64,000 nt of DNA, taken from positions 124,001 to 188,000 of the forward strand of contig CAWGCL010000009.1 in assembly GCA_963820995.1 (NCBI GenBank), written 5' to 3'. The stretch is from JAGTVG01 sp963820995 (GTDB lineage Bacteria; Bacteroidota; Bacteroidia; Cytophagales; Cyclobacteriaceae). How positions within the stretch are numbered: position 1 is the stretch's first letter; each line of letters begins with the position of its first letter. The position numbers and the translations under genes are program-made. Shown here one piece after another: positions 56,107 to 64,000 of this stretch. The notes below the pieces were generated by a model that saw nothing but the letters and a program-made list of their open reading frames with translations, did not search any database and was not told where the DNA came from.

Positions 56107-57618
56107 ATGAGACCAATACATTTAATCATTGCACTTTTTATATTTTCTGTAGCATGTTCCGATCTCAACCAGGGATCTAAGGATGGATCAGCAAATGTAA
56201 ATATCCCTGAAAGTGGACCCATTCAACTGCATCCAGAGAACCCCCATTACTTTTTATATAAAGGCAATCCGATGGTTCTGGTAACCTCTGCAGAGCATTA
56301 CGGGGCCCTTCTGAACCTTGATTTTGATTATAAAAAATACCTGGAAACCCTGGGTGCCGAGGGGATGAATTACACACGGATATTTACCGGTTCCTATTTT
56401 GAGATCCCGGGTGAAAGTTTCAGTATAAAGTATAATACGCTGGCACCTGAAAAGAACCGGGTGATTACACCCTGGGCCATGGTGATAGATGATTTATCTG
56501 GTGTATACCGATATGACCTATCGACCTGGAATGAACCCTACTTTGCACGATTGAAAGATCTGATGACCGTGGCAGCTGAAAACAATGTGATCGTAGAGGT
56601 GACTTTGTTCTCCTCGATCTACCGGGATGAACATTGGGACATTTCACCACAGAATCCGAAAAATAATATAAACATTTCCCATGAAATTGATCGTTTTGAT
56701 GCGCAGACCCTGAACAACGGTACTTTGCTGCAATTTCAGGAAATGTTCGTTAAAAAAATGGTGAAGGAGCTTAATGCTTTTGACAATTTCTTTTTTGAAA
56801 TTCAGAATGAACCCTGGTCGGATCACCAGGTACCAGTTCTTAATCTGGTTAATAAAGAGGATCTGCCTGGCCCGTCGGATTGGTCCTACAATGCTCATCT
56901 GGCTGATGAATCCGCTCTGGACTGGCAGAGGAAGATCGCTTCCTTTATCGTTGAGGAAGAACAGAGTCTGGCGAAAAAGCATCTTATCGCCCAGAATTAT
57001 GTAAACTTTAAGGTTCCAATACCGTCTGTGGAAGATAATATCAGTATCATAAATTTCCATTACAACTGGCCGGAATCGGTTGTCTGGAATTATGGATACA
57101 ACAAGGTTATAGGTTTTGATGAATCCGGATTTGCCGGACCGGGCGACAAAGTGTACCGGAAGCAGGCCTGGAGGTTTATACTTTCCGGTGGTGGGCTATT
57201 CAATAACCTGGATTATTCCTTCTTCAGCGGTTACGAAGATGGGACCCTGGAAAATGACGCACCTGGCGGGGGTAGCGTGACACTGAGAAAGCAGTTAAAA
57301 ATCTTAAGCAATTTCATTCATTCTTTTGACCTTGTTTCATTGACACCAGACTATTCCAGTGTCGTACATGCACCCGGGCTTATCCCATATGTGCTCTCCA
57401 ATCCGGGCCAGGAATATGCCATATTCCTTCAGTCTGTAACCGATGCGTCTGAACTTCAGGCAAATATACCTTCCGGGAATTATATTGTTAAACATATGAA
57501 CACTGTTAATGGTGAGATTGTAAAAGAGGAAGAGTTGCAGGTAAAGGAAGGGAAAGCCAGGATCAGTATCGATATTCCGGAAAAAGAATTGGCTTTGTCG
57601 ATTCACAGGATAGACTGA
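56107..57618 (+). CDS. Glycosidase-like TIM-barrel lipoprotein
   Basis: A 503-residue lipoprotein (lipobox SVACSD, Cys about residue 17). The barrel region has GMNYTRIFTGSYFEIPGES near 95, NNVIVEVTLFSSIYRDEHW near 160, NFFFEIQNEPWSDHQ near 228 with a likely acid/base Glu after Asn, and NKVIGFDESGFAGPGD near 338 with a likely nucleophile Glu. That pairing (NE then E) is the clan GH-A pattern of GH5-like enzymes. A C-terminal beta domain follows. The substrate is unknown. It may be controlled with the GntR gene upstream, linking an extracellular glycoside to the intracellular hexitol route. Confidence 0.78.
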   Translation: MRPIHLIIALFIFSVACSDLNQGSKDGSANVNIPESGPIQLHPENPHYFLYKGNPMVLVTSAEHYGALLNLDFDYKKYLETLGAEGMNYTRIFTGSYFEIPGESFSIKYNTLAPEKNRVITPWAMVIDDLSGVYRYDLSTWNEPYFARLKDLMTVAAENNVIVEVTLFSSIYRDEHWDISPQNPKNNINISHEIDRFDAQTLNNGTLLQFQEMFVKKMVKELNAFDNFFFEIQNEPWSDHQVPVLNLVNKEDLPGPSDWSYNAHLADESALDWQRKIASFIVEEEQSLAKKHLIAQNYVNFKVPIPSVEDNISIINFHYNWPESVVWNYGYNKVIGFDESGFAGPGDKVYRKQAWRFILSGGGLFNNLDYSFFSGYEDGTLENDAPGGGSVTLRKQLKILSNFIHSFDLVSLTPDYSSVVHAPGLIPYVLSNPGQEYAIFLQSVTDASELQANIPSGNYIVKHMNTVNGEIVKEEELQVKEGKARISIDIPEKELALSIHRID

Positions 57619-57793
57619 TTAGGTCTGCTTTAAATTTTGCAATTAAGTATTTGATACATTACTTTAAGGCTTTGCCAATTTATAAGTTCAGTTTTCTGGT
57701 CACCAACCTGTCAAACCTTTACTATTTTGATTATAATGTAATGACTTATACTAATGCCTCCGGGTTTACTTGTATTGGCTGTTTGGATTAAGT

Positions 57794-58122
57794 CTATTTC
57801 TCATTTAAACTTGTTAAAAATTCATCTGGTGTCATAACCGGAATAACGGCATCTCTAAAGTTTTTCTCATTTCGGGTAATAAATATTTTGCAATCCATAT
57901 TTATCGCACAATGATATTGCAGGGTATCTTCAAAATCCGAAAATTTAGAGGAAAGTCCTTTGTCTATTACTTTATCAGTCAAATCAGAAGTCTTAACAAT
58001 AACTTTTAATTTGCGCAATTTTTCTTTAGCTACCTGCTTATCCTCAAATTTAGCCAGCAGATAGAAAACTGTTGAATAGGATAAAGCTGAAACGACCAGA
58101 TGAACTTTTCCTTTATCAGCAA
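57794..58122 (-). pseudogene. PIN-domain (VapC-like) toxin remnant, N-terminus lost
   Basis: The reading frame LADKGKVHLVVSALSYSTVF to SDFEDTLQYHCAINMDCKIF, then ITRNEKNFRDA, is the last four-fifths of a PIN_3-type nuclease. The first roughly 28 residues, with the first catalytic Asp, are missing: at about 58118-58122 the sequence runs into an unrelated fragment on the other strand. No antitoxin gene is adjacent. It should be inactive. 57619-57793, between it and the glycosidase, holds no gene. Confidence 0.7.
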
Positions 58123-58284
58123 GTGGCACTGGCATGGCTTGACAGTGCCTATCAACGGGGCTTCATCAATCTATGGTACCTCGAGAATGATCCGCTCCTG
58201 AGAAATATACGTAATACAACAGAATTCCGGAGGATAAAGAACAATTTGGCTGAAAGAGAACAAAAACGAATAAACGCATTATAA
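58115..58284 (+). pseudogene. TPR-type protein C-terminal fragment
   Basis: On the plus strand, LYQQVALAWLDSAYQRGFIN, then LWYLENDPLLRNIRNTTEFR, looks like the C-terminal end of the TPR proteins attached to adenylate cyclases or CadC-like regulators (the WYLENDP-type end). It begins within the PIN remnant and has no start of its own. Another frame continues as IIKAIEENKNLPEEVDLF up to about 58360, suggesting one more break. Confidence 0.5.
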
Positions 58285-58456
58285 AGGCCATTGAAGAGAA
58301 TAAGAACCTCCCCGAAGAAGTAGACTTATTCCTTCACATACCCGAAACAGAATCGAATTAAAATTCCCGGAAAATTTAATAAAATAACTGCCAGTTTCTG
58401 CAATTGCTTTTTCCAATCCTCGATATAATTCCCATAACATGATTTGCCCGATATAT

Positions 58457-58714
58457 TTGACCAATCATAAAATATCGCAGTACGAAAAAAATGCGACAAC
58501 CGCACAAATTGCATTGGCATGGCTACTTGCTTAGAAATCCTGGATTGTTCCTATACCAGGTACAACCAAGCTAAACCGGCTTGAAGAGAATTTTGGCAGT
58601 CTTACTCTTGAGCTTACATCCAGTGACCTCCGTGAAATTGATGATATGGCTTCCAGAATCAAGATACAGGGAGACCGCTATCCTGAACAATTACAGAAAA
58701 TGACGGGGAGATAA
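58457..58714 (+). pseudogene. Aldo/keto reductase C-terminal remnant
   Basis: The frame reads TTAQIALAWLLA, a TAG stop at 58537-58539, then KSWIVPIPGTTKLNRLEENF, then DLREIDDMASRIKIQGDRYP and TGR before TAA. This is the C-terminal fifth of an aldo/keto reductase in which the usual Gln codon after LLA is now TAG. The N-terminal part is gone. 58715-58850 has no gene. Confidence 0.75.
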
Positions 58715-58850
58715 TCAATCTAGTAATGAAATATAATTTTGTGAAAAGGTACTCATAGGAGGCACTAATAGCCATCGAGTAAATCATATTATTAAAATAT
58801 GATAGATTTGCAGCATCAAAATTAAAATAATTTTCAAACACATTAGCACA

Positions 58851-61440
58851 ATGCGTCGAACAGTTAATATTATACTTACTCTAATCCTGATAACAACTTC
58901 CTTGTATGGTCAATCACCAGAAGGCGATAAGACGCCTTCCGATTCCGGCGAGATTAATACAACTCAAAATCAACAACCTGCCAGTTTGCGTGGGACTATC
59001 ATTGACGAAAACAATAATGAACTTCAAGGTGCTAGTGTAGTAATAATTGGAACGGAAAAGGGCGTTAATACCAATGAAAGTGGACAATTCTATTTTGATA
59101 AACTATGGTCTGAAAAAGTAAGTATACAAGCCTCAATTATGGGTTATCAAAACTCAAATTGTTGATATTGTACTTCAGCCGGGGCCAAATGAATTGAACT
59201 TTACGCTCGTTGAAAATATTGTTCATCTGGAGCCTGTGACAGTTAATGCACAAAAAAGAGAGCAGCAGATACTTGATGTTCCAACAGCAATTAATGTGGT
59301 TGGATCTGATCTCATAGAGCATGCCAACATCGTCGAATTAGGTCAGCTTTCCGATTATGTTCCCGGATTAAATATCATTGAGCAGGGCGCCAACCGTCCC
59401 ACTTTTGTTATTCGAGGATTGACCAGCGAAGAGGTGAGCCCCAGTGCACAACCACGGGTTTCTGTTTATCAAAATAATGTGCCCATCAACCGCGCTAACG
59501 GAGCTTCTGTCGCGCTATATGATATGGACAGGGTGGAAGTCTTAAGAGGCCCGCAGAATGCACTTTTCGGTAGGAGTGCCCAAATTGGGGCTATCCATTT
59601 TATAAGTAACAGCCCAAGTAATAACACTGGAGGATATGCCTCTATCGCAATTGGCAATTATAACCAAAGAGAATTCAGGGGAGCCATCAACGTACCGTTG
59701 ATTAAAGATAAACTGTTTGTCCGTGCTGCTGGACTTTATGATTTCCGAGACGGTTATGTGGAAAATACTTTTGGAGGAACCCTGAATGGTAAAAATACCC
59801 TTGCGGGACGTTTATCTTTACGATACCGGCCTGCTAAGAACCATCAGCTGGATTTGATTTTGAATTATCAAAATGATGATACGCCAGGGATTGCATTTAT
59901 GAGTAAACAATTTCCAAATACCGAGGGGGATACCGATATTTTTAGTTATCGTGCCTCTTTAGAACAAGGAAAAAACCTCTACACGGGCAAAAAACTTTTT
60001 GATGCAACGCTTCATTATAAGTATATGATCAATGAACATACGTATTGGTCTTCTATAAGCTCATTCAGAAAAATCTCCTCATCTTCAAGATGGGATGGGG
60101 ATGGTACCGCTGCACCTGCGCTGGATTTCTGGGACGACGCCGGAGCGGATCAGTTTTACCAGGAGCTTAGGTATAACTTTTCCTGGAGAAGCAGACTCAA
60201 CGGATCAGCCGGAGCCAGCTACTGGTATGAAAAAGCGGATCAGACTTATTGGTTTTCCCCAAATGAACAAAGCACAGCCGTTTTATTCTTCAATCCTGAT
60301 TTTTTGATTCTTCCGGATGGTCAACCTCTGTTAATACCTGCCCTGCCTGACGATCCTGCATTGGGCCCCCTGGCCGGTATGCCATTACCTGATTACCACG
60401 TGGAAAATAATTACAGTTCGGCCACCAACCAGGCATTGGAAACTTTTATTGATGCAACTTATCAGTTGACTCACAAATTATTCTTCACGGGCGGATTACG
60501 AATGGCCTATGAAAATTTTGAACTAAGCAACGAAGCAGCTTTCACTGATGGTCAGCCATCCACACTGGGTTTGATAACCGGTAATTATCCAAATATGTTT
60601 TTCAGACCCACTTCCTTGCAGACTATGAATAACAATAGCCTGTCATTCAATTGGCAGGCCGGCTTGCAATACCGGATCAACGAAAACACGAATATATTTG
60701 CTAACTATTCGAATGGTCGTCGGCCTGTCGTGCTTCAATATACATCAGCAGGTGAAGCGGAAGAACTGCCTGCAGAGCGCATTGATAATTTTGATGTTGG
60801 ATTTAAATCATCGGTATCGGGTAGAGTATTCATCGATGCTGTTGCTTTCTATCAGAAATATAAAGATTTTCAGAGCCGGGCATGGGTCGCCGATCCGGAG
60901 ACAGGAGAGTTCAATTATAAGTCAATTGACGGAGGCATGGCCACTTCTTACGGGGCAGAGGTAAGCCTTAACGCTTCCCTAATTAAGGGATTGGAACTAT
61001 TCGGTAATTATGCCTATTTGCATGCCACATTCGACGACAATAATAAGGACGGCTCAGAGCAGGAATATGCTGGAAACTTCTTCAGATTATCTCCAAAACA
61101 TACTTTCACCCTGGGATTATACGCTCACGCGAATTTGACATCGAAGTTTAGGGTCTTTATCACCCCTTCATATGCCTATAAAAGTCATTTCTACTTTGAA
61201 GATGCAAATACACCAGGATTGGATCAATCCGCTTATGGTATGTTGTATGTTAATCTTGGCGTAGAACTTACAGATCCAAATATTATTTTAAGTTTTTTCA
61301 GCACAAACGTACTTAACCAACAATTCTTAACCAGTGCCGGAAATACCGGGAGTTTGTTTGGCGTACCCACATATGTACCAGGTACACCCAGGATGTTTGG
61401 AGCAAGGCTGACATGGAAGTTCTTCTCTGACGCACATTAA
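58851..61440 (+). CDS. TonB-dependent outer membrane receptor, one frame break
   Basis: An outer-membrane receptor of about 860 residues when repaired. The signal peptide ends near LYGQ (residue 20). A CarboxypepD_reg-like domain follows (LRGTIIDENNNELQGASVVI). One extra base near 59144-59152 separates the piece 58851-59165 from the rest; joined it reads IMGYKTQIVDIVLQPGPNEL. The plug has TFVIRGLTSEEVSPSAQPRV and VEVLRGPQNALFGRSAQIGA, and the barrel ends RMFGARLTWKFFSDAH. No SusD gene is present. It resembles FecA/IroN-type receptors; the ligand is unknown. Flanked on both sides by gene debris. Confidence 0.88.
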
Positions 61441-61693
61441 TCACTATAATTTTGTGGGGATTGATACAAACCTATCATATTTGATATACGCAGTTGGTAA
61501 TGCCGATAATTATTTAAATAATATAACCGGAATAAATTAATAGTCCTTGAAAGATATTTTACTCTGATAAATGAATCTCTTACCTGGGTTAGTGTTGAGC
61601 TGTCTATCGACTGATATACACGAAACTAAGATATAATTTGCTCTGACCAGGTTAGGCAGGTACACTCAAGCAAAAGCTGATTCAAGTGGTTGA
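61441..61693. other. Noncoding stretch, nothing recognised
   Basis: I see no gene, repeat or clear hairpin here. It is A/T-rich sequence between the TonB receptor stop and an esterase remnant. Confidence 0.5.
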
Positions 61694-62005
61694 TTTAGTA
61701 AAATTGGTTGGCAAATCAGTACCCTCTACCCCCTTTCTGCGGAAACCATCCGGATAAACTTTGCCCGCAAACATGGGATAGAGGGTACTGATGCAGCCGC
61801 ACTGACAAAACTGCGTGACCTGAGTGTAGAGAAGATTGTGGATGGAGGTCAGGAAAATGATGGCGAGGGAGGTCCGCGTACCTATTCGGGCCCGATACTC
61901 GACGGTAAACCGGTCGGCAAACCCTCTCCGAGGAAAGCGAGACTGGACGTAGTTGAAAAGGCCTTCAAGTCTAGGGATAAGATACAAACACGCGGTGGTA
62001 TTTAG
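61694..62005 (+). pseudogene. Carboxylesterase (type B) fragment
   Basis: A plus-strand open frame without a start codon reads LYPLSAETIRINFARKHGIE, then GTDAAALTKLRDLSVEKIVD, and TYSGPILDGKPVGK, to a TAG at 62003-62005. This resembles an internal segment of type B carboxylesterases (the DAAALxKLRxLS and YSGPxLDG stretches). The catalytic Ser and His regions are not present, so it is a remnant. It is clearly richer in G+C than the flanking sequence. Confidence 0.55.
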
Positions 62006-62101
62006 ATTGAAAGGTTATGCAAAGGAGAATTGTGAATCTTACAGAAAATCAACGTTCATCTAAAGATTATCAGAATAAACGGTTTGAATAAAAAAGCCTG
62101 G

Positions 62102-62139
62102 AAAAGGTTCCCCGGAGCGAGCTCCGGGGAACCTTTTTT
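62102..62139. terminator. Strong 17-bp hairpin terminator
   Basis: AAAAGGTTCCCCGGAGC (62102-62118), two bases, and its exact reverse complement (62121-62137), followed by TT. The stem is G/C-rich in the middle with A- and T-runs at the two ends, so it can work on both strands. It separates the esterase remnant from the PQQ-propeller gene. Confidence 0.85.
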
Positions 62140-62170
62140 CGATGTAGTCAATCTTTATTTGATTGTTTAT

Positions 62171-62178
62171 TATATTTG
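62171..62178 (+). promoter_or_regulatory. Putative -7 box of the beta-propeller gene
   Basis: TATATTTG, a TAnnTTTG match, 84 bases before the ATG at 62263 and 32 bases after the hairpin terminator. The leader would contain a small hairpin (GGTTC/GAACC) near 62203-62218. Confidence 0.4.
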
Positions 62179-62262
62179 TATGAAAGCACCAATTCTCGGA
62201 TTGGTTCCTCTGCGAACCTTAGTTTCTGTAAAATTAATTTTTTAATGTAATTCAAAAACTCC

Positions 62263-63504
62263 ATGAAGAAAGTACTATTAGTTCACATCCTGGTTTTAAT
62301 AGTGTTGTCGACCGATGCTCAGATTTATCAATTTCGTGGTCCGGACAGGGATGGCAAATTTCCCGAAAGCGATTTACTGAAAGAGTGGCCGGAAGGCGGT
62401 CCACAGCTGCTGCTGGAATATGAAGGCATTGGTGAAGGATATTCCTCTGTCATTTCAAACGGGAAGTATATCTATGCCTCTGGGAAAATCGGAGACATGG
62501 ACCATTTAACATGCATAGACTTCGAAGGCAATCAGCTATGGCAGGTTGCCTATGGACGGTCATGGAATGAGGGCACTCCTAATACACGAGGCACCCCTAC
62601 TATTGAGGAGGACCGGATATACATCATGAGCGGAATGGGGGAACTGGTCTGTCTGAATGCCGGAACAGGGGATATCAACTGGAAGATCAACGTGGATGAA
62701 GATTACCAGGCCGATTGGCATAAATGGGGGGTGGCCGAATCCCCGCTGATTGTCGGCAACAAGGTCATCTCTTCCGCTGCCGGTGCCCTGACGACTTTTG
62801 TCGCTTTTGATAAAATGACCGGTAAAGAAATCTGGAAAACACCCAGCACAGACGGGCAGCGCTCTTATGTATCGCCCATCCTGCATACCTTTAACAACAA
62901 AGAGTATATATTGGGTGCTTCTGCCAGTGACCTGTTCATTGTAGATCCGGAGAATGGTGACATCAAAGCCTCTTACAGGTATTTCGACTCCTCCTTGTGG
63001 AAATGGCAGCCCAAAGGTATTATCTGGGCCAATTCTCCGGTAGTGAAAGGCAACATGATCTTCCTTTCTATCGGATATAACTATCCTGCTAAAATGCTTA
63101 AAATAAACGATGATGTAAGCTCCCTGGAAGAAGTATATACCAACGACGTGCTTGACAATCACCACCATGGGCTTATCGAACACAATGGCTTCCTGTATGG
63201 ATCGTACTGGATAAGCAACGGTACCGGGAACTGGGCATGCCTGGACTGGAATACAGGTGAAGTGATGTACGATGAAAAATGGAACTCAAAAGGGCAAATG
63301 GTGTACGCTGATGGCATGCTGTATGTGTATGATGAGAAAAATGGGAATGTGGGTCTTGTTGAACCCGATCCATCCGGTTTTAAGCTTATCAGCTCATTTC
63401 AGGTTGAAAAAGGAACAGGCCCGCACTGGTCACACCCTTATCTGTATGAAGGAAATATGTATCTGAGACATGGGGATGTACTGATGGTTTATCGCATAAA
63501 ATAA
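62263..63504 (+). CDS. Exported PQQ-binding-like beta-propeller protein
   Basis: A 413-residue secreted protein. The signal peptide MKKVLLVHILVLIVLSTDAQ ends near residue 19. The mature part is a beta-propeller of PQQ-like repeats: YQFRGPDRDGKFPESDLLKE, LTCIDFEGNQLWQVAYGRSW, LVCLNAGTGDINWKINVDED, FVAFDKMTGKEIWKTPSTDG and LDWNTGEVMYDEKWNSKGQM. The W-containing blades resemble quinoprotein dehydrogenases, but at this length it lacks the full eight-blade enzyme with its active-site Asp region, so a binding or scaffold role is as likely. Such proteins are common in planctomycete and Bacteroidota polysaccharide regions. Composition differs from the first 60 kb. Confidence 0.87.
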   Translation: MKKVLLVHILVLIVLSTDAQIYQFRGPDRDGKFPESDLLKEWPEGGPQLLLEYEGIGEGYSSVISNGKYIYASGKIGDMDHLTCIDFEGNQLWQVAYGRSWNEGTPNTRGTPTIEEDRIYIMSGMGELVCLNAGTGDINWKINVDEDYQADWHKWGVAESPLIVGNKVISSAAGALTTFVAFDKMTGKEIWKTPSTDGQRSYVSPILHTFNNKEYILGASASDLFIVDPENGDIKASYRYFDSSLWKWQPKGIIWANSPVVKGNMIFLSIGYNYPAKMLKINDDVSSLEEVYTNDVLDNHHHGLIEHNGFLYGSYWISNGTGNWACLDWNTGEVMYDEKWNSKGQMVYADGMLYVYDEKNGNVGLVEPDPSGFKLISSFQVEKGTGPHWSHPYLYEGNMYLRHGDVLMVYRIK

Positions 63505-63539
63505 CCTGTTTGACATCCGGTAGCTATTCGTGCAAACGG

Positions 63540-63768
63540 AAGCAGAACTTCAAAAGAATTCTCAGGAATTCATGCAGAGGATAGCGAACTTGTCGCCTCG
63601 AAGGCTGCGGAATTGTATACAGCATGGAAGTCAGCAGGAAAAAGTATTGAGAATCATGCCTATTCACAAGACAGTCCCGGCTTAAACAGACGGCAATTAA
63701 AATTGCCTATTATCAGTAGCCTAGAACAGATTGGAAACCTGTTGGATGTACAGGGATTTCTAAAGTGG
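63540..63768 (+). pseudogene. Alpha/beta hydrolase C-terminal remnant
   Basis: The frame EDSELVASKAAELYTAWKSA, then GKSIENHAYSQDSPG, then LLDVQGFLKW resembles the C-terminal part of BD-FAE/acetyl-xylan esterase-like hydrolases (the Asp-xx-Val, LHIFxxGGHGFG and LxxQGFL blocks). The GGHG motif is replaced by QDSPG, so the catalytic His is lost, and there is no start or N-terminal part. It directly precedes an intact-looking esterase lipoprotein start. Confidence 0.5.
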
Positions 63769-63868
63769 TTGGTTATACATTATTTTTCTTATGTAATATT
63801 GTTTATTCAAGATCCATCAAAAATATTCTGCATTTATGTCTGCAAAGAAGTTTAAATTAAATTACAGT

Positions 63869-64000
63869 ATGAAAATATTTAGTGTTCAGCTTTTCGTTAT
63901 CTTATTTATTGTGGTGATCCAGGGATGTGCACAAACCAATCCTGTAATCGATATTTTTCCACAGGGCACCATATTGCACGGGAATATACCTTACAACGAG
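63869..64000 (+). CDS. Esterase-like lipoprotein, cut by the window end
   Basis: Only the first 44 codons are visible, starting MKIFSVQLFVILFIVVIQGC. The lipobox IQGCAQ puts the lipidated Cys near residue 20. The mature start (GTILHGNIPYNE) is like the opening of BD-FAE-type alpha/beta hydrolases, where a conserved IPYA segment precedes LDIYLP. This suggests a lipid-anchored carbohydrate esterase. The remnant just upstream is of the same superfamily. The catalytic part lies outside the window. Confidence 0.55.
   Translation, partial: MKIFSVQLFVILFIVVIQGCAQTNPVIDIFPQGTILHGNIPYNE

Noticed and set aside
62180..62245. Leader peptide of 21 codons before the beta-propeller gene
   Set aside because: The start lies almost on the -7 box, there is no ribosome site, and the peptide has no attenuation-like codon run.
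62560..63183. 207-codon minus-strand frame opposite the beta-propeller gene
   Set aside because: No recognisable domain; the plus-strand gene has a signal peptide and clear repeats.

Overview
The window looks like a chromosomal segment of a low-to-moderate G+C member of the Bacteroidota. The signs are TonB-dependent receptors with CarboxypepD_reg-like plugs, GldA/GldF/GldG-type ABC genes, an L-fucose isomerase set, YfhO, a solo GatC, many lipoproteins, and several -7 boxes of the TAnnTTTG type that this phylum uses. No rRNA, tRNA, CRISPR array, transposase or phage gene was found.

Layout. 0-12.4 kb: housekeeping genes (Rel/SpoT, a Fur-family regulator, a STAS protein, PurA, an M48 protease, a MATE exporter, GatC, a large TPR membrane protein, a LolD-like ATPase and a PduO-type adenosyltransferase). 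12.4-15.2 kb: a frame-broken branched-chain aminotransferase, a frame-broken small exported protein, and prfB with its classic programmed +1 frameshift. 15.2-24.4 kb: surface polysaccharide genes (flippase, one GT2, two GT4, two FkbM methyltransferases, YfhO). 24.6-27.9 kb: a lyxose-isomerase-like enzyme overlapping a PfkB kinase, and a DASS transporter. 28-32.1 kb: the GldA-F-G-DUF4340 ABC unit. 32.2-39.8 kb: a TonB receptor, a Tat-exported SGNH hydrolase, L-fucose isomerase, a DUF6786-like lipoprotein, a VOC lipoprotein and a DUF4287/DUF5655 protein. 40-42.5 kb: a dead SnoaL-like gene, an aminotransferase, a YecH-like metal-binding protein and a coiled-coil lipoprotein.

42.6-55.2 kb holds the most coherent system. 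It is a leftward run of eight tightly packed genes: a lipoyl E2, a fused E1 alpha-beta, a mannitol-1-phosphate dehydrogenase-like enzyme, a PHP-domain protein, a sorbitol-6-phosphate dehydrogenase-like SDR, an L-sorbose-1-phosphate reductase-like enzyme, transketolase and an FGGY sugar kinase. A divergent GntR/UTRA regulator sits at its head. Two near-identical CTTGTA-N2-TACAAG palindromes lie in the divergent gap, about seven helical turns apart. I read the operon as a PTS-independent hexitol/L-sorbose route in which the FGGY kinase would replace PTS phosphorylation. The atypical 2-oxoacid dehydrogenase-like E1/E2 pair is unexplained.

56-64 kb: a glycosidase-like lipoprotein, a stretch of gene debris (PIN toxin, TPR protein and aldo-keto reductase remnants), a TonB receptor, esterase remnants, a strong hairpin terminator, a PQQ-type beta-propeller protein, and the start of an esterase-like lipoprotein cut by the window end. 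The last part is visibly richer in G+C (33 of 60 bases at 62341-62400 against 19 of 60 at 9001-9060, counted by hand).

Eight genes carry single-base frame breaks with good similarity on both sides. Fourteen of the fifteen breaks that I located are one extra base, and they are clustered. This points to uncorrected insertion errors in the assembly more than to gene decay, and is separate from the true pseudogenes that carry nonsense codons.
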